Shown: positions 34,739 through 43,306, counted from the first letter of the stretch. The stretch is 64,000 nt of DNA from Candidatus Liberimonas magnetica (GCA_020523885.1 JAJAPY010000002.1:300023-364022); one strand, 5' to 3'. Notes: generated by a model from the sequence alone, not told the origin. A program made the numbers and translations.

Positions 34739-37195
34739 ATGAAAATAAAAGCTCTTACGATTCCTGCCTTAATAGCCTTGTTCATTCTCTGTTTTTTCTA
34801 TAAGCCCCTGTTCCTGTCAAGTTATTTTTATCATGCAGACCTGGGGTTCCAGTTCGTCAATTTCTCAAACTACGGTTCGGACGTCATAAAATCGGGTATC
34901 ATGCCGAACTGGTCGCCGGAAATGGAATTCGGTTACCCGTTCTCTGCAACGTCTCAATCTAACCCGTGCCTTTACCCGCTTAACCTGCTTGTCTTCTTTT
35001 TGCCTGCACATATCAACAGCAATTACACTATAATCCTGCATTTCATTTTATTGATGCTTTTAACATACCTTTTCGCCCGCTCAATAAGTCTGTCAAAGAC
35101 AGCTTCACTGGTTGTTTCGGTCCTTTTCTCTTACAGCGGTTCTATCCTGACGCGGATAACCCAGTCGACTCTGCTTGATTCAGCTTTATGGCTTCCTCTT
35201 ATTCTTCTAATGATAAAAGGCGCTTTCAGGGATTCCAACAAAGCTTATTTTATTCTGGCGGGCATGATGTTCGGCGTCCAGTTCTTAGGGGGCACACAGC
35301 TGTGGTTCTATACGATGATAGTAATTACTTTCTATGTCGGTCTGGAGTATTATTTAAAATACGTTAAAGAGACAGTTTCAAAAAGTCTAATTACAAATAA
35401 TTTCGTCATTCCCCTGTGCACCGTCATTATCCTTGGTGTGCTTATATCAGCGGTACAGTTTTTACCCCAATATGAACTCAGTCAAAATGCAGGCAGGGCA
35501 GAAGGGGAAATGACATACAAGCTGGCCGGTTCCATGCAGTTATGCCCGGAAGAGGTCATCTCGCTTGTATATCCGAAGCTCTTCGGGTTCAGGCCTAACC
35601 TGGAATATCTGGGGAGGTCATTTCCATTTGCTGAACACGGTTATTTCGGGATATTTTCATTGTTTTTGTTCATGATAGCTTTAATGAACATAAAAAAGAA
35701 TGCCTATGTAGTGTTATTTTTGTTTTTAGCATTGGTTTCGTTCATAGCTGCGCTTGGGAAATACAGCCCCATATTCTTTATTCAATACCATATACCGGGT
35801 TTCAGTCATTTAAGGTATCCCATGGAATACCTGTTCATATTCAGTTTTTCAATGTCGGTTTTGTGCGGTATAGGAATAGACCATCTTACAGGCAACAAAA
35901 TAACAGAACCTGAAAAATCAAAGTTATTTAAAAGGAGCATTTATTTTTCAGGAGTTGTAATCCTAATGACTTTTTTCTGCAGTGTTACGGTAGGTTTGTT
36001 CAAAGATAAAATAATTTATCTTGTTCAAAATATTTTAGAGTCGCATAATATGTCCAATACCCGCTATATGCCTAAGGTCACGGAATTTTTGAGCAGGTTA
36101 ACCGACCCGAATAATTTTATCATACCTGTCTTTTTTATGCTCTCATTTATTGTATTATTCCGGCTGTGGCATAAAATGAAAATATCAAAGACAGGATTTA
36201 AGCTGTTAATTTTAGCCGGCATTTTCACCGATCTGTTCATTGTATTCCATAATTTTAACCCGCTGATAGATAAGTCCTATTTTACAAAAATCCCTTATAC
36301 GGCAAAATATCTCGCTCAAAATGCCGGGCTTTTCAGGGTTTATCCGGTAAACGGAGATTTTTACAAAAAGATAGCCTACTCGCAGTGGGATTTTAAAAAC
36401 GCGGCCGGGCAGATGCTGTCAAGAGAATCGCTGCATTCTGCCCTGCAGTACCATATTCCAAGCATTATAAGAGCAACGTCCGTGCCGGTAAAAAGGTACC
36501 TCCAGTATTACAATTATGCTGCTGGCATTGACAGTAACAACGTTGAAGAAAAGATGAAAATATTGGGGCTTGCGAACGTTAAATACATACTTTCATCGGG
36601 AAATTACGATACGAAATCGCTTGAACTTGTTTACAGGGGAGATATCGATATTTACAGGAATAAACAAGTATTCCCGAGGGTATTCGGAGTTACTTCTTTA
36701 ATAAGAGCAGGAAGCGAAAATGAAGCACTGGACCTGATAAAAACCGGCAAGATAGATTTTAATAATTCTGCTGTTATCGAAGCCAAAAATGTGACGGCTG
36801 AATACCTCAAGCCTCCGGGCATGAGGCACACCAAAAATATTATATTAAGGGAATATTCAAACAACAGGGTTACTTTGGATGTTGAATTCAGGAACAGCGG
36901 TGTCCTTATATTGAACGACCTGTTCTATACGGGCTGGAAAGCTTATGTGAACGGCAAGGTGCAGGAGATATTTCCGGTTAACCTTATCATGAAAGGGATC
37001 TTGCTAAAAGAGGGGAAATACAGGGTTAATTTTGTTTATGATCCTTTTTCTTATAAAGTAGGATTGCTCTTAACGTTGCTTTCAGTAGCTTTGCTTGGTA
37101 TTTATTTTGTAAATAAGATGATCCTAGGAGATAAAGCAGTGTTGACAAGTATGCATAAAAAATGCATAATGATACATATAAACCGTATGGGCTAA
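34739..37195 (+). CDS. YfhO-family large membrane protein with altered C-terminus
   Basis: 818 residues, at least a dozen transmembrane segments followed by a periplasmic domain and a last hydrophobic helix. 'NDLFYTGWKAYVNGK...PVNLIMKGILLKEGKYRVNFVYDP' is the signature of YfhO proteins, which act as GT-C enzymes in lipoteichoic acid or glycolipid glycosylation. 'HADLGFQFVNFSNYG' near the start supplies the acidic loop. The final ~20 residues are encoded by the promoter and operator of the VapBC module that follows, so the original end of the gene seems to have been replaced when that module arrived. Function in the absence of the native tail is likely kept, as the last helix is present. Confidence 0.8.
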   Translation: MKIKALTIPALIALFILCFFYKPLFLSSYFYHADLGFQFVNFSNYGSDVIKSGIMPNWSPEMEFGYPFSATSQSNPCLYPLNLLVFFLPAHINSNYTIILHFILLMLLTYLFARSISLSKTASLVVSVLFSYSGSILTRITQSTLLDSALWLPLILLMIKGAFRDSNKAYFILAGMMFGVQFLGGTQLWFYTMIVITFYVGLEYYLKYVKETVSKSLITNNFVIPLCTVIILGVLISAVQFLPQYELSQNAGRAEGEMTYKLAGSMQLCPEEVISLVYPKLFGFRPNLEYLGRSFPFAEHGYFGIFSLFLFMIALMNIKKNAYVVLFLFLALVSFIAALGKYSPIFFIQYHIPGFSHLRYPMEYLFIFSFSMSVLCGIGIDHLTGNKITEPEKSKLFKRSIYFSGVVILMTFFCSVTVGLFKDKIIYLVQNILESHNMSNTRYMPKVTEFLSRLTDPNNFIIPVFFMLSFIVLFRLWHKMKISKTGFKLLILAGIFTDLFIVFHNFNPLIDKSYFTKIPYTAKYLAQNAGLFRVYPVNGDFYKKIAYSQWDFKNAAGQMLSRESLHSALQYHIPSIIRATSVPVKRYLQYYNYAAGIDSNNVEEKMKILGLANVKYILSSGNYDTKSLELVYRGDIDIYRNKQVFPRVFGVTSLIRAGSENEALDLIKTGKIDFNNSAVIEAKNVTAEYLKPPGMRHTKNIILREYSNNRVTLDVEFRNSGVLILNDLFYTGWKAYVNGKVQEIFPVNLIMKGILLKEGKYRVNFVYDPFSYKVGLLLTLLSVALLGIYFVNKMILGDKAVLTSMHKKCIMIHINRMG
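37142..37170 (+). promoter_or_regulatory. Promoter and operator of vapBC inside the YfhO gene end
   Basis: TTGACA (37142-37147), 17-base spacer, CATAAT (37165-37170). Two copies of the palindrome ATGCAT (37151-37156, 37162-37167) lie in the spacer and overlap the -10, well placed for VapB autorepression. Confidence 0.8.
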
Positions 37196-37213
37196 TTATT
37201 CATGGAGGATTGT

Positions 37214-37405
37214 ATGAGAACGACATTGAATATCGGTGATGCTTTGTTGAAAAAAGCGGCTGAATTATCAGGGATAACTGAAAAAACAACTTTAGTAAGG
37301 ATGGGGCTTGAATCTTTGATAGAGAGAGCAAGCAGGAAACGGTTGATGAAGTTAGGGGGAAGTGAAAAACATCTCAGAGCTATACCGCGCAGGAGGTTTA
37401 AATAG
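37214..37405 (+). CDS. vapB: VapB-family ribbon-helix-helix antitoxin
   Basis: 63 residues, 'MRTTLNIGDALLKKAAELSGITEKTTLVRMGLESLIERASRKRL' is the ribbon-helix-helix domain and 'LGGSEKHLRAIPRRRFK' the toxin-binding tail usual for VapB. ATG 37214 has a strong GGAGGA (37204-37209); an ATG at 37202 would start inside that site. The VapC gene follows directly after the stop (TAG, then ATG at 37406). Confidence 0.9.
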   Translation: MRTTLNIGDALLKKAAELSGITEKTTLVRMGLESLIERASRKRLMKLGGSEKHLRAIPRRRFK

Positions 37406-37774
37406 ATGGTTCTTGTTGATACTTCAGTATGGATAGACTACTTCCGGCACGGGAATAAGCATATTGAAGAATTACTGGAAGAAGATGAGATAATAATACA
37501 TGAATTTGTTATAGGAGAGCTTGCCTGCGGAAATATAAAAAATAGAAAAGAAATTTTAAGATTACTCACTTCGTTGCCTATGACAAAAGATATAAGAAAC
37601 GATGAAATACTTAAGTTTATTGAAAGTAATAATTTAATGGGTATAGGGTTAGGTTTAATCGACATTTATCTTCTTTCATCATGTTTGTTAAGCAATGCCG
37701 TTTTATGGACATTAGATAAAAAACTTAAGAATACAGCAAAAATATTAAAGATAAATTATGTTCAAATGAATTGA
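37406..37774 (+). CDS. vapC: VapC-family PIN-domain ribonuclease toxin
   Basis: 122 residues, 'MVLVDTSVWIDYFR' start. All four PIN acidic residues are visible: Asp5, Glu38 ('VIGELACG'), Asp86 ('GLIDIYLL') and Asp104 ('WTLDKKL'). AGGAGG (37391-37396) lies upstream. A Mg-dependent RNase kept inactive by VapB. The module is intact and interrupts the polysaccharide gene order between the YfhO-like and WbpB-like genes. Confidence 0.93.
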   Translation: MVLVDTSVWIDYFRHGNKHIEELLEEDEIIIHEFVIGELACGNIKNRKEILRLLTSLPMTKDIRNDEILKFIESNNLMGIGLGLIDIYLLSSCLLSNAVLWTLDKKLKNTAKILKINYVQMN

Positions 37775-37788
37775 CTAAAGGAAATTTA

Positions 37789-38862
37789 ATGAAAAAAATC
37801 AAGTTTGCGGTCATAGGCTGCGGTGCTATAGCAAAAAAACATTTAGTATCGATAAAACGGATACCGGATGCGGAATTATCCTGTGTCTGCGACATAAACG
37901 GCGCATCCGCAAAGAAGGTTGCGGAAGAATACAAAGTACCGTATTTTACCGACCCTCACAAAATGGCATCTTCCTGCGATATAGACATCTTTTCGATACT
38001 CACGCCGAGCGGCACCCATTGTGAAACAGTGCTCGATATGGTGAAATACAAAAAACATTTTATAGTAGAAAAGCCCATATCGCTCAGGATAGAAGATGCG
38101 GACAAAATGATACAGGCCTGCGATGAGAACGGCGTCAACTTATATGTCGCACAGCAGAACAGGTTTAATACTCCTGTAACAAAGCTTAAAGAGGCTTTGG
38201 ATTCAGGAAGGATGGGAAAGCTCGTCCTTGGTTCAGTAACGGTAAGATGGTGCAGGACCCAGGACTATTATAATGAAAAACCCTGGCGCGGTACCTGGGC
38301 CTATGACGGCGGTGTGCTTACAAATCAGGCAAGCCACCACATAGATATGCTGGTCTGGCTCATGGGGGACGTGGAAAGCGTAATGTCAATGACCACGACC
38401 CGTCTTGTGAACATAGAAGCCGAAGATACGGGAGTAGTTATCCTGAGGTTTAAAAGCGGTGCTCTGGGTTTGATCGAGGCCACTACAGCCACAAGGCCGA
38501 AAGACCTGGAAGGTTCGATATCAGTCCTTGGAGAAAAAGGTTCGGTGGAAATAGGCGGTTTTTTCATGAACGAGCTTAAGACATGGAATTTTACAACCAG
38601 GAAACCCGTTGACGATGAAATGTTTACAAAATACAATAAAAATCCGGACGAATTCGCCTGGAACCATACAGAATTCATAAAGGATGTTATTTCAAGCATA
38701 AAGAAGAGCAAAAAAGGTTTAATTGACGGGCTTGAAGGCAGAAAATCACTTGAACTTATAAATGCTATTTACGAGTCCGCAGAAACGAACAAGGAAGTGT
38801 TTTTAAAGTTCAAACCAAAGAAATGCAGGCTCGGTATCAAAACAAATGACAAAAAACTATAA
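37789..38862 (+). CDS. wbpB: Gfo/Idh/MocA-family sugar-nucleotide 3-dehydrogenase (WbpB/WlbA-like)
   Basis: 357 residues. '[15 protein letters not shown]' binds NAD; 'HFIVEKPIS' has the catalytic-region Lys95 of the EKP motif; '[37 protein letters not shown]' is close to the WbpB/WlbA group, which oxidises the 3-OH of UDP-GlcNAcA using NAD with 2-oxoglutarate recycling. The start is ATG 37789 after AAAGGA; an upstream TTG at 37771 is unlikely. It overlaps the acetyltransferase gene (WbpD-like) by 17 bases, the normal partner two steps later. The exact substrate is inferred from this context. Confidence 0.85.
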   Translation: MKKIKFAVIGCGAIAKKHLVSIKRIPDAELSCVCDINGASAKKVAEEYKVPYFTDPHKMASSCDIDIFSILTPSGTHCETVLDMVKYKKHFIVEKPISLRIEDADKMIQACDENGVNLYVAQQNRFNTPVTKLKEALDSGRMGKLVLGSVTVRWCRTQDYYNEKPWRGTWAYDGGVLTNQASHHIDMLVWLMGDVESVMSMTTTRLVNIEAEDTGVVILRFKSGALGLIEATTATRPKDLEGSISVLGEKGSVEIGGFFMNELKTWNFTTRKPVDDEMFTKYNKNPDEFAWNHTEFIKDVISSIKKSKKGLIDGLEGRKSLELINAIYESAETNKEVFLKFKPKKCRLGIKTNDKKL

Positions 38863-39457
38863 AGTGTATCCCAATACCAAACTGGGCAAAGGCATAAAAA
38901 TAGGCGATTATTCTATCATCGGCTATTCCCAGGACAAAAACCCCAAAAAGACCTCAATAGGTAATAATGCCAACATCCGGACTCATACGGTGATTTACTC
39001 CGGCAATAAGATAGGCGATAATTTCCAGACCGGGCACCATGTGATGATAAGGGAAAATAACCGTATAGGAAATAACGTAAGCATAGGCACGAACTCTGTT
39101 ATAGAACACGATGTTGTGCTTGGCGATAATGTAAGGGTGCACTCGAACGTATTTATCCCGGAATATACCGAAATAGAAGAAAATGCCTGGATAGGCCCGA
39201 ACGTGGTATTTACCAATGCAAAATACCCGCGCTCAAAGAACGTTAAAGATACCTTAAAAGGCGCTTCTGTAAGAAAGAATGCCAAGATAGGTGCAAACTC
39301 GACTATACTTCCCGCAGTAACCATAGGCGAAAATGCGCTTATCGGCGCAGGTTCAGTGGTTTCTAAGAATGTCCCGCAGAATAAAGTCGTTGTCGGAAAC
39401 CCCGCAAGAGTTATCAGAGATATAACTGAAATTGAAGAATACAATTCAAAATCCTGA
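38846..39457 (+). CDS. wbpD: Left-handed beta-helix N-acetyltransferase (WbpD-like)
   Basis: 203 residues built of hexapeptide repeats ('[13 protein letters not shown]', '[13 protein letters not shown]', '[13 protein letters not shown]', '[30 protein letters not shown]', 'GNPARVIRD'). WbpD-type enzymes acetylate the 3-amino group of UDP-GlcNAc(3NH2)A with acetyl-CoA; they are slightly longer than plain hexapeptide acetyltransferases by a loop such as 'NAKYPRSKN' here. The last codons and stop (TGA) lie inside a palindromic repeat (39451-39472). Coupled to the WbpB-like gene by overlap. Confidence 0.85.
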   Translation: MTKNYKVYPNTKLGKGIKIGDYSIIGYSQDKNPKKTSIGNNANIRTHTVIYSGNKIGDNFQTGHHVMIRENNRIGNNVSIGTNSVIEHDVVLGDNVRVHSNVFIPEYTEIEENAWIGPNVVFTNAKYPRSKNVKDTLKGASVRKNAKIGANSTILPAVTIGENALIGAGSVVSKNVPQNKVVVGNPARVIRDITEIEEYNSKS

Positions 39458-39472
39458 ACGAAGTCGAAGGAT
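39451..39472. repeat. ATCCT...AGGAT palindromic element at gene end
   Basis: ATCCT (39451-39455) and AGGAT (39468-39472) bracket GAACGAAGTCGA. Related 'TCCTGA-CGAAGTCGAAGGA' palindromes are common in many bacterial genomes. Here it supplies the stop codon of the WbpD-like gene. Confidence 0.7.
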
Positions 39473-39538
39473 AGCAGGCAAACCCACTAAAATAATCAAA
39501 GTATATCAAATCTAAAAGAATATTAAGTAACTCAACAT

Positions 39539-40540
39539 TTGAGGTCTGGCCCCACGAAACTATTTAAGAGTAGAATATTACTGGTGTTCTTAGGGTGTAT
39601 TATTTCAGTTCTTTTACTAATTTTGGCTGTATCGTTAAGGTCAAAGATCTCTGATGCAAAATTATCTGAAGTATACGATATAGAAAGAGATGTTGACCTA
39701 ACCTGCGGGAATTGTTATAAGCCGAATACATCAGGACACCATATAGCTAAGTCCGGCGACCGGGTTTTGTACGATGCAGTGTATTCTTTTGATGAGTACG
39801 GCAGAAGGGCCACTCCTGCGGGGAATGAAGGGAACAGGAAAAATTCAATTCTTTTTTTTGGATGTTCGTTCATGTTCGGGCACGGCCTGCAGAATAATGA
39901 AACCCTTCCTTTTTACATTTCAGAACTTGTCGCTTCTTTTAAGCCGTACAACTATGCGGTGTGCGGCGGCGGGCCGCATTATATGCTTGCAAAACTGAAC
40001 CAGCCCGGAATAACGGAAGAGGTTCAGAAAGGAGGTAAAAAACTTCTTATTTACCTGTTTGTTGAAGACCATATAAACCGGGTATCGGGAAAGACTATCT
40101 TCGGTTGTGACGGCCCGTATTTTTATCTGGACAGTGAAAACAAACTAAGGCAGAAAGGTCTCCTATCAACTGCAAGGTTCTGGAAATATCATACTTATAA
40201 GGTTTTAAAAACCTCTCCTTTCGGTATTTATATCGAAAAATATGCTGCCAGGCATATAGACCAGAAGGATATTGAATTAACTTTTAGAGTAATAGAAGAA
40301 TCAAAAAAAACATTCAAACGCAAATTCAAAAGCGATGACTTTTATGTGGTGATATATCCGCCGGGTTCGCCAGAGATTATTTCGTACTTTAAAAAATCAG
40401 GTATAAAATACCTTGTTTACGAAAATAAAAGTGATTTTTTAAGCCCTAAATATGCACAACCCGACGGCCATCCTACAGCACAGGCAAATAAGGGACTGGC
40501 GGAAATGATATTTAAAGATCTAAAATGCCTGCAAGAATAA
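39539..40540 (+). CDS. Membrane-anchored SGNH-hydrolase-like protein
   Basis: 333 residues with one N-terminal membrane helix (~12-32) and a periplasmic domain. 'FFGCSFMFGHGLQNNETLPFYIS' provides the SGNH block I Ser110, and 'PDGHPTAQANKGLAE' provides Asp309 and His311. It probably adds or removes an acyl group on the exported glycan. No MBOAT gene is adjacent, unlike the 29355-30386 gene. No ATG exists upstream of the domain; TTG 39539 is the only useful start and lacks a clear ribosome binding site, so the start is uncertain. Confidence 0.7.
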   Translation: MRSGPTKLFKSRILLVFLGCIISVLLLILAVSLRSKISDAKLSEVYDIERDVDLTCGNCYKPNTSGHHIAKSGDRVLYDAVYSFDEYGRRATPAGNEGNRKNSILFFGCSFMFGHGLQNNETLPFYISELVASFKPYNYAVCGGGPHYMLAKLNQPGITEEVQKGGKKLLIYLFVEDHINRVSGKTIFGCDGPYFYLDSENKLRQKGLLSTARFWKYHTYKVLKTSPFGIYIEKYAARHIDQKDIELTFRVIEESKKTFKRKFKSDDFYVVIYPPGSPEIISYFKKSGIKYLVYENKSDFLSPKYAQPDGHPTAQANKGLAEMIFKDLKCLQE

Positions 40541-40576
40541 GAAAGGAATAAAATTAAGTTAGTCTTATTGTTCTTT

Positions 40577-40611
40577 AAATGTTAGATGTAAAATGCTAAA
40601 TGTAAAAGGGG
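40577..40611 (+). repeat. Heptamer array, AAATGNT/AAATGTA type
   Basis: Five 7-base units (AAATGTT, AGATGTA, AAATGCT, AAATGTA, AAAGGGG) run into the ribosome binding site of the nitroreductase gene. Confidence 0.6.
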
Positions 40612-40621
40612 AGGTAAAATC

Positions 40622-41197
40622 ATGAAACGGGTATTTACGTTAGCGGTTTTAATGTTTTGCTCGATACTTGCTTATTCTGCGGGTGACACTTTAACTTTTA
40701 TCCATAAAAGAAAGAGCGTCAGGAATTTTACCGGTGTTCCGGCAGCTAAGGCCGATCTTGAAAAAATAGTCAAAGCCGGTATGGCAGCGCCTACTGCAGT
40801 AAACAAACAGCCCTGGTCTTTTGTAATTGTAACGGATAAAAATGCCATTGATTCCTTAACAAAAGCCCTTCCGTATGTAAAGATGCTTCCGAGAGCAGGC
40901 TCTGCCATAATCGTGTGCGCTGTGCCTGAAAAAGCCTATGATAAGAGTATGGATTTCGCTATAGTCGACTGCTCCTGCGCAAGCGAAAACATCCTCCTTG
41001 CCGCCGAAGCCCTGGGTCTTGGAGCCGTCTGGACAGCAGCCTATCCCTATAAAGAAAGGATGGATGCAGTAAGAAAAACCCTCAACATTCCGGAAAATAT
41101 CATCCCGTTAAACGTAATTCCCGTAGGCCACCCCACAGGCGAAGATAAGCCCAAAGACAAATTTAAAGCAGAAAACATCCATTGGGAGAAGTGGTAA
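40622..41197 (+). CDS. Nitroreductase-family protein with signal peptide
   Basis: 191 residues. The first 20 residues ('MKRVFTLAVLMFCSILAYSAG') look like a Sec signal peptide, which is unusual for this FMN-dependent family. The mature part is standard: 'FIHKRKSVRNFTG' (FMN phosphate Arg/Ser region), 'AAPTAVNKQPWSFVIV', 'DCSCASENILLAAEALGLGAVWTAAYPY' and 'IPVGHP'. It would use FMN and NAD(P)H to reduce quinones, nitro groups or similar; export suggests a different role or a lipoprotein-like location. GGGGAGG (40608-40614) is a good ribosome binding site. Confidence 0.85.
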   Translation: MKRVFTLAVLMFCSILAYSAGDTLTFIHKRKSVRNFTGVPAAKADLEKIVKAGMAAPTAVNKQPWSFVIVTDKNAIDSLTKALPYVKMLPRAGSAIIVCAVPEKAYDKSMDFAIVDCSCASENILLAAEALGLGAVWTAAYPYKERMDAVRKTLNIPENIIPLNVIPVGHPTGEDKPKDKFKAENIHWEKW

Positions 41198-41217
41198 AAT
41201 AAAGCGGATGGAAAGAG

Positions 41218-41244
41218 GGACAACGTTGTTTGATAATACGATAT
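41218..41244 (-). repeat. 27-bp dispersed repeat, copy 2 (inverted)
   Basis: Exact reverse complement of 13661-13687, including the palindrome ACAACGTTGT. It lies in the gap between two convergent genes with no coding role visible. Confidence 0.85.
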
Positions 41245-41371
41245 CCAAAAGAAGATTGTAAAATGACCAGGCTTTAGTAAGAAACTCAAATTTGGTAAGA
41301 GAGGGGCAATAGTTAGATACGAAACTTAAATATAAGTAAGCAGTATCACGATAGAAAGTAACAATAATTAT

Positions 41372-41788
41372 TTATGCAGATTGGTCGGCTAAATGGTCGC
41401 TTTGTGCTTTTGTCTGTTTTGTCAATAAAGCGTTTTTAATGGAGTTTGACAGGGTTTTTATTTCAAAGGGTTTTAACAGGCAGTCACTGGCATTAAGCGA
41501 AGATATCTTTTCCATTATTTGAGGTTTTGTGATATTCCCGGTGATAAAGATGACGGGGATATCCTTTGTTATCCTGGAGGCTGAAAGCCCCCTGAAAATG
41601 CTATAGCCGTCTATACTTGGCATTATAAAATCCAGAATAACGATATCGGGTTTTATTTTATGTGTGAGAGCTATCGCTTCTAATGCACTGGAAGTCACTA
41701 AAACCTCATAGCCCAAAAGATCAAGACCGGTCTTTATGAACTCAAGCATTTCCGGCTCATCATCAACTACCAAAACTTTAATTGCCAT
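41372..41788 (-). CDS. Single-domain response regulator (receiver, CheY-like)
   Basis: 138 residues, read right to left. 'VLVVDDEPEML' carries the acidic pair Asp9-Asp10, 'IVILDFIMPSIDGYSIF' the phospho-acceptor Asp53, 'VIFITGN' the switch Thr and 'CLLKPFE' the conserved Lys. No output domain follows; the last ~20 residues are polar. It is the only certain gene on the minus strand. No histidine kinase is in the window. A stand-alone receiver may act in motility or polysaccharide control by protein contact. Confidence 0.92.
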   Translation of the reverse strand: MAIKVLVVDDEPEMLEFIKTGLDLLGYEVLVTSSALEAIALTHKIKPDIVILDFIMPSIDGYSIFRGLSASRITKDIPVIFITGNITKPQIMEKISSLNASDCLLKPFEIKTLSNSIKNALLTKQTKAQSDHLADQSA

Positions 41789-41832
41789 ATTTTCCCCCGT
41801 AAACCATTAATGTAGAATGCCAAATCGGACAT

Positions 41833-41868
41833 AAAAAAACCATACCCGTATTTTTGTTGCAGGTATGG
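41833..41868 (-). terminator. Hairpin with U run in the response-regulator leader (attenuator-like)
   Basis: On the minus strand CCATACC (41868-41862) pairs with GGTATGG (41846-41840) over a 15-base loop and is followed by seven T (41839-41833). The T run ends 44 bases before the start codon, downstream of the gene's own promoter, so it could end transcription early. Confidence 0.6.
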
Positions 41869-41881
41869 AATCTATGTTGCC

Positions 41882-41910
41882 ATATTAGCATTATAAAATA
41901 GAAATGTCAA
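41882..41910 (-). promoter_or_regulatory. Promoter of the response regulator
   Basis: On the minus strand TTGACA (41910-41905), 17-base spacer, TAATAT (41887-41882), with TGC just before the -10 (extended -10). Transcription would start near 41875. Confidence 0.7.
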
Positions 41911-41930
41911 TATGCCATTTAAAAACATAA

Positions 41931-41959
41931 TTGATAATCCTAAAATAATTTGGTATACT
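41931..41959 (+). promoter_or_regulatory. Promoter of the GT4 gene at 42097, divergent from the regulator
   Basis: TTGATA (41931-41936), 17-base spacer, TATACT (41954-41959), with TGG before it (extended -10). The leader would be ~130 bases; GTGGAA (42034-42039) can pair with TTCCAC (42087-42092) right beside the ribosome binding site. Confidence 0.8.
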
Positions 41960-42096
41960 TTTTTAAATTTACAAAATATACTTTATTTTTGTATTGTTTT
42001 TTATTCCCGCCGTAATGTAAGCCCTGCCGTGGCGTGGAAGAGTATTTTGTTGGTGGGTTCTCACATCATTTTAAAGGACGTAGGGGTTCCACATTA

Positions 42097-43224
42097 ATGG
42101 ATCCGAAAAGAATTTTGATGGTTATTTCCAGGTTTCCGCCGGTTGTGGGCGGGGCTGAAAGGCAGTGTTTGAACCTTTCGCTCTCGCTTGCTTCTTTGGG
42201 GCATAAAATAACCGTGGTTACCGAGAGGCTTCAAGGCCTAAAAAAAAGGGAAGATATTGACGGGGTTCAGGTTTTACGGCTTTCTGCTTTTCCTAACGAT
42301 GTAAGGGTGCTTGCAAATTTGATATTCTGGGCAAACCTGAAATGGTTTTTTATAAGAAAAAGCAATAACTTTGACATAGTGCACAGTCATGTCGCCACTG
42401 CATCGGCTTTCTTCGGTTCTATCCTTGCAAAACTCTTTGGAAAACCTTCTATTGTAAAATTCACTGGGTCAGGGATAACAGGAGAAGTAACTACATCCAA
42501 AGCTTCATTTTTTGGAAAACTCAAACTTAAAATATTAGACATCTTTACAGATGTGGTAGTATGCACGGATGTAAAGATAAAAACAGAGCTTATGAGCATA
42601 GGTTATCAAGAAGAAAAGATCAGGGTACTCCCAAACGGTGTAGACACTGGTTATTTTGCTCCAGAACAGGAAAAAAGATCGAATAATGTTCCTAAAGTCT
42701 TATTTGTAGGAAGGCTTGAAGACGTTAAAAATGTTCCTGCACTGCTCAAGGCATGGAAAACTGTGATTTCAAAGGCCAACGCAGAACTCTTCATAGTTGG
42801 CGGGGGCAGTAAAAAGGATGAGTTAATTCACCTAACAGAAAAACTAGGTATCAATAACAGAGTAAAATTCCTCGGAGAACAGAAAGATATTAGAAGTCAC
42901 CTGGTTTCAAGTGATATATTTGTCCTTCCTTCTTTTGCTGAAGGTGTTTCAAATTCTCTACTTGAAGCTCTTTCCTGCGGGCTTGCAGTAATAGCAAGCA
43001 GGGTAGGGGGAAGCGTTGGCCTTATAAAAGATGGGGAGACCGGATACCTTTTTGACCCAAAGAACCATAATGAACTGGCTGATAAACTGGAAAGGCTTTT
43101 AAAAGATCCGGTTTTAAGAAAAAACATGGGTCAGAAGGCTCGTGAAAACATAGTTAAAAACTACTCAATTGAATCAATACGAGATAAGTATATAAAGTTA
43201 TATGATGAGCTTGTTATTAAATAA
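42097..43224 (+). CDS. GT4 glycosyltransferase
   Basis: 375 residues. 'ILMVISRFPPVVGGAERQCLNLSLSLASLGHKITVVTE' is the typical acceptor-half start; 'VLFVGRLEDVKNVPALLKAW', 'FIVGGGSKKDEL', 'VSSDIFVLPSFAEGVSNSLLEALSCGLAVIAS' with E-x7-E form the donor half. ATG 42097 is preferred over an in-frame GTG at 42034, because the homology starts here and AGGGG (42082-42086) lies upstream. First gene of the transcription unit running to ~55 kb, with its own strong promoter. Confidence 0.9.
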   Translation: MDPKRILMVISRFPPVVGGAERQCLNLSLSLASLGHKITVVTERLQGLKKREDIDGVQVLRLSAFPNDVRVLANLIFWANLKWFFIRKSNNFDIVHSHVATASAFFGSILAKLFGKPSIVKFTGSGITGEVTTSKASFFGKLKLKILDIFTDVVVCTDVKIKTELMSIGYQEEKIRVLPNGVDTGYFAPEQEKRSNNVPKVLFVGRLEDVKNVPALLKAWKTVISKANAELFIVGGGSKKDELIHLTEKLGINNRVKFLGEQKDIRSHLVSSDIFVLPSFAEGVSNSLLEALSCGLAVIASRVGGSVGLIKDGETGYLFDPKNHNELADKLERLLKDPVLRKNMGQKARENIVKNYSIESIRDKYIKLYDELVIK

Positions 43225-43232
43225 AACTAAGA

Positions 43233-43265
43233 AACCAAGTTCCACCTACGCAGTGGAACTTGGTT
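43233..43265 (+). repeat. 13-bp perfect hairpin in the GT4-radical SAM gap
   Basis: AACCAAGTTCCAC (43233-43245) pairs with GTGGAACTTGGTT (43253-43265) over a 7-base loop. A second hairpin, ATTAAAG/CTTTAAT (43272-43278, 43284-43290), follows. No T run follows the first, so it may be an mRNA-stability or processing element rather than a terminator. Confidence 0.8.
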
Positions 43266-43306
43266 AATGAAATTAAAGTTTAACTTTAATAAATTTAGGG
43301 AATTAA

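Noticed and set aside
41912-42097. Small + strand open frame in the GT4 leader
   Set aside because: It spans the promoter and lacks a ribosome binding site and recognisable sequence.
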